Positions 1 through 12,957 of a stretch of 64,000 nucleotides of DNA are shown piece after piece. The stretch is from NCBI RefSeq assembly GCF_003597395.2, contig NC_133771.1, forward strand, positions 64,108,810 through 64,172,809, given 5' to 3'. Below the pieces are notes generated by a model. That model ran no database searches. It was not told the DNA's origin and saw nothing but the letters and a program-made list of their open reading frames with translations. This DNA is from Chelonoidis abingdonii (lineage: Eukaryota; Chordata; Testudines; Testudinidae). Every line of letters begins with the position of its first letter. Positions within the stretch are counted from its first letter, which is position 1. The translations under genes were made by a program, and so were the position numbers.

Positions 1-2608
1 AAGAAAAGCAAAAAGATCTGTTTGGCACTACATTATAGAAGTAACAGAGACTTGGATCTAACCTGTAAAATCTGCTTTCCAGTCTTTGTTTAATGGTACT
101 GAGATCTGTGGGATATGCCACAACAGTGCAATACATTGGATAAGCCTGGAGATCCACAGGTGCCACAAATGCAGAAGCAATATCTAAATATAAATGAAAA
201 CTCAATGTGAGATCACATAAAACCAGTCCTCTAATAGTCTGTTTCAGATCTTTTTTATTTTCAACACCCCTCCACACTCAAACACACCTTGAAGCTTAGA
301 ATACAAAAGTAAGTGACAGAAACAAACAAGAAAAGCCAATATTACGTACTTTAAAATATTAGTGAAATTTTATACACACACACGTGTGCTGTAGCACACG
401 CCATAAGCATGATTACTGTAGTGATTAATCAAAGCCATCCCTCTGTGCATGAAGGACTGCACTCTGAGAAGCATGCTGTGCGCATTCAAAATATAAAGAG
501 AATTACTTTTTGTTACAGATACAATCTGTAAGTTATATAATTCAAAATATAAAATTCCAAAATATTAACTGGTGCACTTCTGACTCACTCTACTTTGGAA
601 AAATATCACTTCATTAATCTTTACATTACCACAGTGGTTCTCAACCGGGGGTCTGCGAGCCCTTTTCGGGAGGGCCATGGAGTTCCATGGCTGAAACCAG
701 TCGCTCTCCTTCCCCAGTCGGGAGCATTGCAGGGCTGAACCCCGTGGCCGCCCACCAAACCAGAAGTGACATGTGGCTGAAGCCAGCAAACCTCCCCTCC
801 CCCACAGCACAAGCCAGGAGCAGTGGGGGACTGAAGCGTTTTTATAGCATGTTGAGGGGGAGCTCGGCAAGAAAAAGGTTGAGAACCCCTGCATTACCAC
901 TCCCTCATCTTCAAAGTTCTCAAATTTTAATGTGCAAAGCAATTCTTTAGACCGTTACTATAAAAGCTGTAGTCCCTACCCAGAGGAATTTACAAGGAAT
1001 TTAGGACAAAGACAAATATGATACAAGCAAAAAAACTATATGACAGAGGATAATAGAATTCAAACAAGTGAAGGCTTCACAGATTTTATTTTTCTTTCCC
1101 TCCACTTGTACAACTGGACTTATGGTTCTTACAATACCACAATACCTGACTTTATAAGGGAAGGAATGAAAAAAATTAGTACAAAAATTTAAACTCTAAA
1201 ATATATTTAAAATATATTTTAAAAAACAAGAATTGACAAAAAATAGTTGCTAGATGAGCTGGTCTTCTAAGAAAAAGGTGAAACAGAAAGCTCTATTGCA
1301 GTTAAAAATCTACTCTTAGATTGCTACAGTAAATTGAACCTTTATATAAAACAAACAACAATAGTAGTAGTTAAAAAAACAAAACCTAGAAAAGACTATG
1401 AAAAGACCCAGCTAAAATAATTTAAATATACCATTACTCTTACTATGGAGGCACAGAAGTGGAAACCTTAATTACAACTTCATATATTCTCCAAAAGCAC
1501 ATTACATACTGCACATATCACTGCTGGTATTTGCTAATTTGCTAACTCCTTTTGTAATTAATATTTTACATTATTCTGAATGAGGGAGATTAATGAGTTA
1601 TGTGAAGTGTGTTTCCTTATCTGTTGGGGGTAGAAGGTAGTTTCTTGTGAAGATGCAGTGTGTCCCCATCAAAGAAAAACATGCTGTATAAACATTCAAG
1701 TACCAACAAGGTGTCTCACTTAACCAATCTTAATCCATGTTAAACCAATTTTTTGTTTATAATAGTTCACACATTTGTTTAAGTACCATATACACACATG
1801 AAAATTAACTACACACATTTCAACAGCCATCTTATCACAAGACACCCAGAGTTATATATATGCATACCTTTGACTATGTTAAGGACAGAATTAGTGATGT
1901 GTATGTAGAAAGAATTTATAGTGTTGCACTTTTCAGAAGCTGCCAATATATATCGGCATTTGTCCCCACAAGTGGTAAACTCATAGTGAACCATTTGCTA
2001 AACAATAAATTACACATCTGTTCTCTTCACAACCCAAATAAAAGAAAAATGATGGCTGCAATACACAGTAGCTTAGTTAGGAAAAATCCCAAGTACAGGT
2101 ATTCATTGCAACATTCTCTAGGAAAACAAAACAAATACATATTTTTTGCTATCTGTTCAAAATGAAGTTACAGCTTTTCCATTCAACACAGGGACCTCCA
2201 TTTTCAAGACTAGCAAGTGATTTTGGGTGCTCAATTTGAGATATCATAAACCGGACTTGATTTTCAAAGGGCAAATGTTCAGTACTTTCTGAAAATCAAG
2301 CTCTTCAAGGTCTTTCAAATTACGTCTGAAAATTGAAAAACTCAAAATCACAGTCACCTTTGAAAATTTGAGTCAGACTGTATATTAAAGGCACTATGTA
2401 GATATGTCATGTTGTGAACAAAATATTTTCTTTTTTTTTATAAGGTGATAATTCAACTAGTGATTTTATGACTACTGCAGTTGATCGATGACAGCATTTA
2501 CTAGTTTTGTGAACTGTGGTGTTCTCATAAAAATGCATATCATCCCTTCCTATGAAAGTTAGCTTCCATACTGAATGTTTCTTAAATTATTCAATCATAA
2601 ATGTTTAC
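1..2608 (-). other. PHIP intron, downstream part
   Basis: This is intronic sequence 3' of the last PHIP exon in the window. The next coding segment expected, continuing bromodomain 1 with a start completing a G|AT codon, is not visible here and must lie beyond base 1. It holds a 260-bp hAT MITE (632-891) and, near 2196-2360, a short diverged copy of the repeat also seen at 16929 (TTTTGGGTGCTCAATTTGAG). The rest is AT-rich with no recognisable gene. Confidence 0.8.
632..891. mobile_element. Non-autonomous hAT (Charlie-like) MITE, 260 bp
   Basis: The ends are inverted: CAGTGGTTCTCAACC at the left and GGTTGAGAACCCCTG at the right. An 8-bp target duplication CATTACCA flanks it exactly (624-631 and 892-899). 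An 8-bp duplication with CAG-GGTTCTCAA termini is the signature of hAT/Charlie elements. The GC-rich interior has no transposase; short open frames inside it are not genes. Perfect flanks suggest limited decay since insertion. Confidence 0.9.
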
Positions 2609-2764
2609 CTAGAGTCATGAGCTGATTTATCCCTGCAATAATTCTGTCACATTCCTCATCGCGGGTTCTGGAACCCCATTCTCCATCTAGAGGTTTGTAG
2701 ATCAATGTTCGGCATTCAACATCAGTTAAAGGAACACTAGTTCCCAGCTCTTCAGGAAACACAG
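2609..2764 (-). CDS. PHIP exon: entry into bromodomain 1
   Basis: This 156-bp coding exon starts after TTTCAG and ends at CTCTAG|gtaaac. The frame enters with two bases (completing an Ala codon begun in the upstream exon) and leaves with one base. It encodes [20 protein letters not shown] followed by [20 protein letters not shown] and AGINQLMTL. This corresponds to the linker after the cryptic Tudor module and the first helix of bromodomain 1. Bromodomains bind acetyl-lysine; the ZA loop and binding Asn are encoded by later exons outside the window. [11 protein letters not shown] fits PHIP better than BRWD1 or BRWD3. Confidence 0.95.
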
Positions 2765-4538
2765 CTGAAATATCCCATAAAAAAGACCCAGATGATCACT
2801 GAAAAATATTCATCTGTTTATATTTCAAGACAGACATGCGTCTGTTAAGAACACAGAGTAATTAATATAGGCAGTATATAGAATAACACTGTTTTACTGA
2901 ATAGAAGTGTAAGATGTATAGTTCTTTGTGCAAAAGACAACAATGCTTTGATACTGTTCCGGGGTCTTACATGCTTCATGTATATTGCTACCAGCTAACA
3001 AATACATTTCCCACAATGCAGCTTGCTGGATCCTGCCAGAATTTTGTGGATTTTCTATTTACTAGGCTTGCAGACTTAGTCTGTTTGTGGGTGAATGTAT
3101 TTTTGCAGTAAACAAGGGTAGTTCTGTAGTATGTGAAATTATTTAAATAAATTGATAATTTAACTATGTTCTGGGAACTTTAGTGGTGCTTTATAGGTTT
3201 TCAGGTAGAATTTATAGATAATGGTTTTAACCTATATAGCTCTTGAGATCTGCCTATTTTGAAAATTGCCTCTCTCCTTCTTCCATTGCAGTGGTACATG
3301 GAGGTTCCTGAACTGGAACCCCTGAGACATAGAAGAGAAGCTACCATCAGGGCATTCGACTTTGCAATTAATACCCCGATTTGATAAAAAATAGCCAGAT
3401 TCTATTGATTTTCAGGGCACACTGCAAGGTCCATCTTTTTATCCAGACTTTTGGGCAGGGAAAGTGCAATGAGAGTAAGTTTTTGTAGGTGTAGCAGGAG
3501 ATTCTTGGGATGTTTGGGGTTGTGGTTGGATGGGTATTTTACATTTCGGTATTAGAGTTGTTGCTGGTTTTACCTTGTGTGTTACTGTACTTTTAATTAT
3601 GTCTAAGAGGTACCAAGAGCCTGGGAGAGGTACTTTATTCTTTAAAACCAAATAATGAGTAACTGAATAAACATATTGAAATAATAAATAATTGTAACAG
3701 AATATGTACAGTAGGCTGAACTAAATCATAGTTCTACATTAAGAGAGAAAGAAAAAAATAGTTTAAGGATAGCAAAGCAAAGTCATCAATAAATCTCCCA
3801 GAAAACAGAAAAAAAAATATTCCAAACTATATTTTGGTTTTTAACTAATTTAAAAAAAAATCCAGCTCAGAGTGTGGTAACGCAGTAGGGGGTGGATGGA
3901 CAGAAGAAATAATGCTAGTGGGCCCACTGGAGAGCATGCACTTCAGCTGCCACAATTCCTACCTTGGCTAGCTGGACCAGAGGGAGAATAAGTCCCCTTT
4001 GCCAATTTGCCCCCAACCACTTTGTGTGTATAGGATTAGTGAGTGCCTTGCATGCAATTTCCACTGAACCTAGTGGGGGAGCAGGTTCACCTGTTCCTTC
4101 TAGCTTGTATGTGGGCCAGACAAAATGCCATCTGTTGAATTCTTAAGTGATTTTGTTCTGTTTCCATAGGAAAAATAATACCAAAACATTACTTTCCTGC
4201 ATGGAGAACAGGGAAATTACAGAATCCTATGAATTTCCAGTGGTCCTATTCATTAGCAAACTCTTAGGCTTTTTTCCATTAATGATACTGACTTGATTAT
4301 GTATCCAGTTACTCCAGCCACAGATCAGGCTCATTTTAATAGATGTATATTTGTAATTTACTAATTTAAACATAAATTTATATTGCAATGATTTTTATGG
4401 TTCTTATTTAATTGTTTCTTTTTTTTCTGGCATTTTACAGAGAAACATACTCGATATCCTTAATTTTTAAAAACTATTTGCATAAGATATACTTTCTGTA
4501 CGTATAAATCAAGATAACAGTTCTACACACGTACACAC
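2765..4538 (-). other. PHIP intron, 1.77 kb
   Basis: The intron has a GTGTGT donor (high-coordinate side) and a TTTCAG acceptor. It is AT-rich without a recognised mobile element. The stretch near 3880-4140 is more GC-rich and may be an old repeat that I could not assign. No coding segment was seen. Confidence 0.75.
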
Positions 4539-4600
4539 CATTATTTGGTATGAGCTCCATATCCCAAGGACTCATCTTCTCAGTGTCACCATTGTCCCAA
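4539..4600 (-). CDS. PHIP exon, 62 bp, end of cryptic Tudor module
   Basis: This small exon encodes (C)[20 protein letters not shown] with split codons at both ends: a T completes Cys and a final G starts Ala. The acceptor is TCTTTAAG and the donor ATG|gtgtgt. The MSPWDME motif is a hallmark of the PHIP/BRWD family at the end of the methyl-H3K4-reading module. Its length is not a multiple of three, so skipping it would shift the frame. The intron upstream is only 235 bp (4601-4835). Confidence 0.95.
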
Positions 4601-4780
4601 CTTAAAGAAAAAATTAACCGAGTTTAAATTATAGTAATTAGTACTGCTTAAACAGTTAAAAATATATTACTCTTATATGTAATGTTTATTTTATTACTAA
4701 TAAACACACTTTATAATAAGTTTTATTACTACAGTTAAAGGCGCCAAATCACCTAAATCAGTGTTTGCTATGCAAGACTA

Positions 4781-4981
<201 letters not shown>

Positions 4982-6055
4982 CTACACCACATTTGTCTCA
5001 TCTTCATGGTAGTCATTCTTTGGAGAAGTCTGTGTCAATAAACAAAGTATTCAGACTGATACATCCTTAAAACAACAGTAAAGGGCACTCTTTAGAAAGA
5101 ACTTATATTAAGTTGCGTAGGATATCAGAAAAAATACAGGTAACGATCATATAAAAATCAGCAATCAGTATAATTTACATGTATGTTGCAACATTTTTCA
5201 AGCTCATAGCAGTGGAAGACAGTTTAATTTTTTAATATCTTTAATTCTAATATATATAAACTCACATATGTTATACCTATTGTTCTCAATAGGATTTCTT
5301 ACTTTAGAAGGTTCATATGTTTCCTCCTCTCAAGTACAAAATTCCTCAAAGTCCAGCAAACGCTAAACTTTGTATACCAACCTGTTTCTAACGCTTCTGT
5401 GTATTCTCACTTGTGAGGAGACTAGCAAGCAGTCTACCCAGCTGGAAGGTAGAAGTTCTCAATGAAATATGGTTTGTAGCAGTTTCCCCAAATTGACTAT
5501 CAGAGCACAATGCTGATTCTAAAGAGTAGTGCTTGATGAAAGTTTAGACTGAACTTCAAGTGGCTGCTATATTAATCTCCATTACGGGCACCTGCTTAAA
5601 AAAATGCCACAAAAGTTTCACTAGACCTGGTCGAATAGGCGTTAGCCCAGGAATTACTAACACCCTGGCTAGATTGTAGCAAAACTCAATCAATACATGC
5701 CCTAATCCAGAGTGAACGGAAACGGGGCCATGGACAGATCAAAGGGAAGTAATTTGTACTGGTAATGTCTCTATCCCATACAGAACCTCAGGTAGTTGCA
5801 GTGTGTCAACCTGATGGCCACATGGAAACAAGTGTCCTTTAAATTAAAGGCCATGTGTGAAGAACATGGAGTTGATCTGTAATAATTTGTGGCTAATGTA
5901 ACCTGACTGGTGTGATGTTATTTGATTAAAATATGACTATATAGATTATTATAACAACCACTATTATATATTTGAAACAATTTTTGTACAATGTGGCATG
6001 TAAAATGTTTACAAAATGATTATGATTTGCTGGTTATGATTATACTATTTGTATA

Positions 6056-7452
6056 ATCAGTCTTCACGAATGAAGATGTTAGGGAGATTCCCAAACCTGA
6101 GCCGTCATTTGTAGGTGACAACTCTGAGGAATTGTCACAGACTGAAGTGTCACTAGAGGTGGTTTTGGAATTAAACTTAACAGTAACAAGTCACCAGGAC
6201 CAGATGGCATTCACCCAAGCGTTCTGAAAGAGCTCAAATATGAAATTGCGGAACTAACTATGGTTTGTAACCTATCCTTTAAATCAGCTTCTCTACTCAA
6301 TGATTAGAAGATAGCTAATGTAATGCCAATATATAAAAAGGGCTCTAGAGGTGATCCCGGCAATTACAGTCTAATGTCAGTACTGGGCAAATTAGTTGAA
6401 ACAATAGTAAAGAATAAAATTGTCAGACACACAGAAGAACATAAATTGTTGGGCAAAAGTCAACATGGTTTCTGTAAAGGGAAATCATGTTTTACTAATC
6501 TATTAGAGTTCTCTGAAGGGGTCAACAAATATGTGAACAAGGGGGATCCAATGGACATAGTGTACTTAGATTTCCAGTAAGCCTTTGACAAGGTCCCTCA
6601 CCAAAGGCTTTTTTACATAAATTGTCAAGAGATAAGAGGGAAGATCCTTTTATGGACTGAGAACAGGCTAAAAGACAGGGAATAAAACATAGGAATAAAT
6701 GGTAAATTTTCAGAATGGAAGGGTCAGTCCGCGGACCAATCCTATTCAACTTATTCATAAATGATCTGGAGTAAACAGTGAGGTGGCAAAGTTTGAAGAT
6801 GATACTAAAATGCTCAAGATAGTTAAGACCAAAGCAGACCATGAAGAACTTCAAAAAGATCTCACAAAAATAAGTGATTGAGCAACAAAATGTCAAACGA
6901 AATTTAATGTGGATAAATGTAAAGTAATGCACGTTGGAAAAAACAACAGTGTGCAGTGGCAGTCAAAAAAGCAAACAGGATGTTAGGAATCATTAAAAAA
7001 GGGATAGAAAGTAAGATGGAGAATATCTTATTGCCCTTATACGAATCCATGGTACGCCCACATCTTGAATACTGCACACAGATGTGGTCAGCTGATCTCA
7101 AAAAAAGATATACTGGCATTAGAAAAGGTTCAGAGAAGGGCAACTAAAATGATTAGGGGTTTGGAACAGATCCCATATAAACAGAGATTAAAAAGCCTAG
7201 GACTTTTCAGCTTGGAAAAGAGGAGACTAAGGGGAGATATGATAGAGGTATATAAAATGAGTGGTGTGAAGAAAGTGAATAAGGAAAAATTATTTATTTG
7301 TTTTTATAATATTAGAAGTAGGGGCCAACAAATGAAATTAATGGGCAGCAGGTTTAAAACAAATATTTATTTATTCACCAGAAGAGAAGTCGAGGTGCAG
7401 GGACTGACACTTGACGGGATGCACTCAGAGAGACTCCAGAAGGATTAGAGGT
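6056..7452 (+). mobile_element. CR1 LINE fragment, antisense to PHIP
   Basis: The frame opens with FTNEDVREIPKPEPSFVG, then IYKKGSRGDPGNYSLMSVLG and QHGFCKGKSCFTNLLEF, which are CR1 reverse-transcriptase signatures. Later it has AVKKANRMLGIIKKGIESKM and RPHLEYCTQMW, the C-terminal CR1 region. Stops and frameshifts divide it into at least four pieces, including a stop after VYLDFQ where intact copies continue KAFDKVPH. The 5' half and the endonuclease domain are missing, so this is a 5'-truncated dead copy. Confidence 0.9.
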
Positions 7453-7784
7453 GTTATGTACCAGTTTCCTTGTAATAGGTAAGATTACACCCAACATGAA
7501 CACCCTGTATTCTTAAGATATCATGGTACTTGTTTAGCCTCCTGAGATCCAGGACAGGTCTGAAACCATCCACCTGCTTGGGAATGCGAAAGTACAGAAA
7601 ATAGAAGTACTTTCTCTAAGGCTCCTTTTATGATGAGGGAAACCTCTTCTTTTGGGAAGTATTTTTTTGTGAGGAGGATCTCTGAAGAAAGATAGGTGTT
7701 TGTGTATCTGTCTGACGAGATACTCATCAAGGATGGTCCCAGCACGCAGTGACTGGAAATAACCATGCAACAGGCATTGTGGAG

Positions 7785-7848
7785 GAATGAATGAATGAAT
7801 GAATGAATAAATAAATAAATAAACAAACAAACACACACACACACACAG
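7785..7848. repeat. Compound microsatellite (AATG)n(AATA)n(AAAC)n(AC)n
   Basis: Four adjoining simple arrays step through single-base changes: about four AATG, then AAAT, then AAAC, then about ten AC units. The unit changes look like successive point mutation and slippage. It lies in a PHIP intron just after a CR1 fragment. Several hydrophobic open frames on the minus strand (YLFIHSFIHSF) are translations of this repeat, not genes. Confidence 0.9.
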
Positions 7849-7895
7849 AGAATAAAAACCAAAAGTGATAAAAATGGTACAAAATTTGGGCTAGC

Positions 7896-8290
7896 TCAGT
7901 CGTTCTCAATCCCATGGGTCATTTGTGCCCTAATCAGCACACAGCTGCGGTCCATGTGACATCCTCAGGGCCATAACTAGGGTGGGGCAGGAAAGGATCT
8001 GCCCTGGGTGCAGAGCTGGTGGGAGGGTGAAAAAATGGGGCAGTGCAGAATTAGGCCCAGCGGCATCAGGAAGCCAGGATACTCAGCGACCCCCACCCTG
8101 CAGGATCATGGGTCCAGTGACTCAGGCTGGAGCAGGATCCCTGGAGGCACTAGGACTGCAGTGGAAGGCGAGCTGCATGGCTGACCTATGTGCAGCTGAG
8201 GTAGGAGACCAGAAGGCGCGATGGTGTGTGTGCGCAGGGTGCTAGGGTGTGTGTGCAGCTACTCGGGGGCACTGTCCCAGGGGGTCGGGT
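7896..8290. repeat. GC-rich repeat-like block, possible hAT remnant
   Basis: The block begins CAGTCGTTCTCAATCCC, which resembles hAT termini such as the one at 632, and is much more GC-rich than flanking intron. I could not find a matching inverted end or target duplication. The 87-residue open frame inside has no recognisable domain. Confidence 0.35.
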
Positions 8291-8755
8291 GACCAAACCA
8301 AGCCAAATAAGTATTAGATTTTGTCTTCCTTATTTTTATCAGAGGAGTCCTTAAAAGACTAGTAGAACTATGACATTACAAGAAACTGAAACCTGAGCAA
8401 TTGAGGCAGGATGAGATTTTTTCTATATATTCTTAAAACATCTATTTAATTCAAACTTCTAACAAAAGTTCTCTTTGTGAAAGTCAACATTTCAATTGAA
8501 AGAAGAGAGTTCTAGCTTAGTTCTTTAGTCCTACAAAGGGTCCTTGAGCAAGTAAGGGAAGACAAGATGTGATATTCCTGATATTTATAAGATAAAAGGA
8601 AAACACGTTATCTTCTTTTGCAGGTCATCTTTAAACTCTATTTTTTCTCATATGTAATTGTGTTCAGTGGCAAAGTTTAATTCTGCAGGAGCTGTAAGCA
8701 CTGCATCTCTATAAAGATCTTGCTCTCCGATTCTGGCATAACATTATTTTCACCC

Positions 8756-9654
8756 TGTCATAAATAGATAGCTAAGGGTTAATGTTTCTTTTACCTGTAA
8801 AGGGTTAACAAAGGGAACCAAACACCTGACCAGAGGACTAATCAGAAAACTGGATTTTTCAAAGTCAGAGAGGGAATTTTTGGACTCTGGGTCTTTTGTT
8901 TTGTCTCTCAGCTATGAGAAGGTTCTTTTTATCGTCTTATCTTCTGTTTCCAACTTGTAAGTACAGGTTGAAAAACAATATAGGCTTTTATGTTGTTTTG
9001 GGTGTATTTACATGTGTGTAACTTGCTGGAATGTTTCAAATTGGATATCTTTTTGAATCAGACTGTTTATTCCTATTTTCTTATAAGCAATAGCCCTGTA
9101 TTGTCATCTTGATGCAGAGTTTATATTCTTATATCTTTTTCTTTCTTTTTTTTATATAAAGTTTTCTTTGTAAGACTTGTTTGAGTTTTCTCTGTGGGTG
9201 TGGTTAAGGAACAAGGGGAGGGAATTCTCTTTGTGTTAGATCTTACGGGAGGTAAGCTTGGGCCAGCACCAGGAATTGGTGGGAGGGGAAAAGATAAGTT
9301 CATCTTCTGTTTCCTTGTGTTTGAGGTTTGTTCTTTGTGGAAGAGAGGGGACAGGCTTCTTGGCTATTGTGATGATAAGAGATTGCGGATAGCTCTCAAG
9401 TTAGCCAGAGAGGAAAGTTCTGGGTCGGGATGGTAGTGGTGAGGGCGAAGGGAAGTGAGTATATTCCCTTGCCGGTAAGACTCAGAGCTTCTGGCGTCTT
9501 GGGTAGGTCTCTCCATGGGCCAAAACCTGGAAATTTGTATCGGTGGCAGCGAGGGATAAGATCCAAGCTGGGTTAAATTAAGCTTGGAGGTTCAATGCAT
9601 AAGCACCAGCATTTTTTGGGACGCTAAATCGATTTGGGACAGAGGCTTACGATA
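8756..9654. repeat. LTR-like dispersed repeat (copy 1 of 2)
   Basis: The sequence starts TGTCATAAATAG and shares blocks with the repeat at 12207: AGGGTTAAC, ACCTGACCAGAG and CCAATCAG, in the same order. A possible 5-bp duplication CACCC lies at 8751-8755 and 9655-9659, but the element would then end in TA rather than the usual CA. No gag, pol or env is adjacent, so a solitary LTR of an old endogenous retroelement is the likeliest reading. Orientation is assumed from the TG start. Confidence 0.5.
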
Positions 9655-9734
9655 CACCCACTTTGCCCATGTTTCCTAATGAAGTAGGCAACATGAAATA
9701 ACCAATGCATTTATTTAACTTTTTACAAAACTCA

Positions 9735-9941
<207 letters not shown>

Positions 9942-10003
9942 TTAAATTTATGTCACAGAAAATTTCTGTTTAAAAATAAAACTTATCTTTAAAATTTAGG
10001 TTT

Positions 10004-10340
10004 CAGAGTAGCAGCCGTGTTAGTCTGTATCCACAAAAAGAACAGGAGTACTTGTGGCACCTTAGAGACTAACAAATTTATTTGAGCATAAGCTTTTGTG
10101 GGCTACAGCTTACTTCATCGGATGCATGAATGGAACATATAGTGAGGAGATATATATACATACAGAAAACATGAAAAGGTGGGAGTTGCCCAACCAACTC
10201 TAAGAAGCTAATTAATTAAGATGAGCTGTTGTCAGCAAAAAAATGGCCATTGAATCTATTTCCCCATGTTAAGTATCCTCACAGCTTCTTGTCAAACTGT
10301 CTGAAATGGGCTATCACTATAAAAGTTTTTTTTTGCTGAC
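10004..10340. mobile_element. Penelope-like element terminal fragment
   Basis: The motif CAGAGTAGCAGCCGTGTTAG and the following GTACTTGTGGCACCTTAGAG recur at 49896 in this window, where they form the arm of an inverted-repeat unit tied to a Penelope-like element. Here only one arm and a stretch ending in TTTTTTGCTGAC are visible, and no protein domain remains. Confidence 0.7.
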
Positions 10341-10436
10341 AAAAGTACTGTTCTTTTTAAAATTTAGCAAATTTAAAAGTTTTTAAATATTACAAAAAAC
10401 AGCTTCCCTACTGGAACAGAAATAATGCTTTCCTTA

Positions 10437-10589
<153 letters not shown>

Positions 10590-11090
10590 TTAAGGTGGTT
10601 TAATATAAGAGGACTGTAACAGCAGTATGAAATGAAAAAATGAATATACTTCTGTTGAACAACAGATTTCAGTGGTGAACTGTGTAAACAAAATTACTAG
10701 GTCAAATACAGACCTTTCAAATTTACCCCCTGAAACCAAAAAGATGCAATCCCCAATATAACCTCATTGTATCGAATTGTTTAGAAACTTAACTGTTCAC
10801 TGCAACACACTTAACAAGAGTTAAAAAAAATAAATCAGATTGATACATGAACATCAATCACAGGTCTAGGATTTTTTGTTTCATCTTTTTCAGTAATCAA
10901 ATTATTACAATCATAACTTTTAAATATTTATTTATTCCTGTTTAAAACTTCTTGGGCAATCATTTCATTTTTTTTAATCTTAATAAATCATTTTAAACAA
11001 GAAGTTAAAAATATCTGTTTTAAAAAGATTCTGTCAGCAAAACTACAGACACTTTTTGTCAAATAACATGTATATAAAAGTTCTTTTCCA

Positions 11091-11445
11091 CAGGGCCGCC
11101 CAGAGGATTCAGGAAGCCTGGGGCAGGGCAAGGTCTTCAGCGGCAATTCAGCGGTGGGTCCCTCTCGGAGAGAAGGACCCGCCGCTGAATTGCTGCTGAA
11201 GAATGAAGCGGTGGCAGTAGAGAAGCCTAAGTGCCGCCAATCGTGTCTCCCCCCCGCCTGCAGCGCTTGTACTCATCGGGCAGCGTGCCGAGGCTTCGGC
11301 AGCACTTCCGTGGCGGGTCATTCACTCACTCTGAGTCTTCGGCTGCACAGAAAGACCTGCCGCTGAAAACCCAGAGCGGTTCATGGGGCCCCTGCGGGTC
11401 CCAGGGCAAACTGCCCCACTTGCCCCTCCCCTCTGGGCAGCCCTG
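11091..11445. mobile_element. hAT-type MITE, 355 bp, with internal palindrome
   Basis: The ends are inverted: CAGGGCCGCCCAGAG left and CTCTGGGCAGCCCTG right, differing at one base. Candidate 8-bp duplications are CTTTTCCA (11083-11090) and CTTTTCTA (11446-11453). The interior is GC-rich and includes a palindromic stretch around 11150-11195 (GGTGGGTCCCTCTC / GAAGGACCCGCC). It lies 58 bases from the next PHIP exon, within the donor side of that intron (10563-11502). Confidence 0.85.
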
Positions 11446-11499
11446 CTTTTCTATGACTGATTTTAAAGACAACAAAAATGGGAAAAGTAAGAAATATCA

Positions 11500-11610
<111 letters not shown>

Positions 11611-12206
11611 CTAAGAATGAAACAAAATTAATTAACAAACATTTTAAAATGCCAAAATGTTAGTTAGCACATTGCTGATACACAGTGTGTTCCCTTCCAA
11701 ACCAAGATGGTACAGATACATGCAAATAAGGCCTTTAAAGGAGCTATAAACTATTATTTTAACTTTAAACAATGAAAAGCTGCACTAGTCAGAGTAGGAA
11801 CTCCCAAGTTATCAAGCTAATGCACCACCCAATGGGTACACTAAATATTATAGTGGATCAAGTATTGTTCAAATGTTTGTAGTAGGAATAAATTGCTAGT
11901 TTGTTTAAAAGACACTAAATCAAATGCGAAAGGATCACAAAGTATAGCTATTATTCCATTTTAGAGCATATGGAATCTGCTACTTTTTTAGTTAGAGAAA
12001 ATAATACTAACACACATGCTTGTGTATTAGGAGAAACTGGAAAATTACTTTATGCATAAATACAAGTTTTATACTAATATTCTGAGAAAATAGATTTCTC
12101 CTCTCTTAAAGAAGGAATATGGCCTGGTGGATTGAGTGCTCGTATGGCTTCTCTCAGCATAGCATGTGTCAAACAGATAAGAAAAGTTAATAGCACAGAA
12201 GTACTT

Positions 12207-12957
12207 TATATTTCTTTGACTATAAAGGGTTAACAAGTTCAGTAAGCCTGGCTGTCACCTGACCAGAGAACCAATCAGAAGACAGGATACTTAAAAATCT
12301 TGAGTGAGGGAACTTTCTGTGTGTGCTGTTAGTTTTTGGTTGTTGTTCACTCTGGCGGCTCAGAGGGACCAGACGTGCAACCAGGTTTCTCTCCAATCTC
12401 CCTGATACAGGCTCTTATAAGTTCAAAATAGTGAGTACTAGATAGATAAAGCGAGTTAGGCTTATGTTTGTTTTCTTTATTTGCAAATGTGCATTTGGCT
12501 GGAAGGAGTTTAATTGTGTATTTGGCTGGAAGGAGTTCAAATTTGTATTTTTGCTGAAAGGATTTTAATTTGTACTTGAATACTTAGGCTGGGAGGGTAT
12601 TCCCAGTGCCTATAGCTAAAAAACCCTGTACCTATTCCATTTTAAATTTACAAAGATAATTTTTACTGTTTTTCTTTCTTTAATTAAAAGTTTTGCTTGT
12701 TTAAGAACCTGATTGTTTTTGTATTCTGGTGTGAGACCCCAAGTGACTGGGTCTGGATTCACCAGGGAATTGGTGGAGAGAAAGGAGGGAAGGGGGAGAG
12801 AGAGAGGCTAATTGCTCTCTGTGTTAGAAATACTGTCTCTCTCAGGGAGAGTCTGGGAGGGGAAGAGAGGAGGAGGGGGAAGCTGAATTTTCCTCTCTGT
12901 TTAAGATTCAAGGAGTTTGAATCACACAGTGATCTTCCTTCTATATTCTAGCACAAT
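12207..12957. repeat. LTR-like dispersed repeat (copy 2 of 2)
   Basis: It shares GGGTTAAC, CCTGACCAGAG and CCAATCAG in order with the repeat at 8756, then diverges. Internal tandem phrases TTTGGCTGGAAGGAGTT occur twice near 12500. A long purine-rich segment (12770-12900) follows. No retroviral coding region is attached, and boundaries are approximate. It is probably a solitary LTR of an old endogenous retroelement, a member of the same group as the 8756 copy. Confidence 0.5.

Noticed and set aside
1..2608. The next PHIP exon (rest of bromodomain 1)
   Set aside because: No frame gives the expected continuation after INQLMTL; the exon must lie outside the window.
7521..7915. Hydrophobic minus-strand frames resembling membrane peptides
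   Set aside because: The YLFIHSFIHS-type residues come from translating the compound microsatellite in different frames.
9530..9580. A retroviral primer-binding site after the LTR-like repeat (GGTGGCAGCGAGGGAT)
   Set aside because: It lies inside the repeat by the boundaries I infer, no gag or pol follows, and I cannot match it to a specific tRNA 3' end with confidence.
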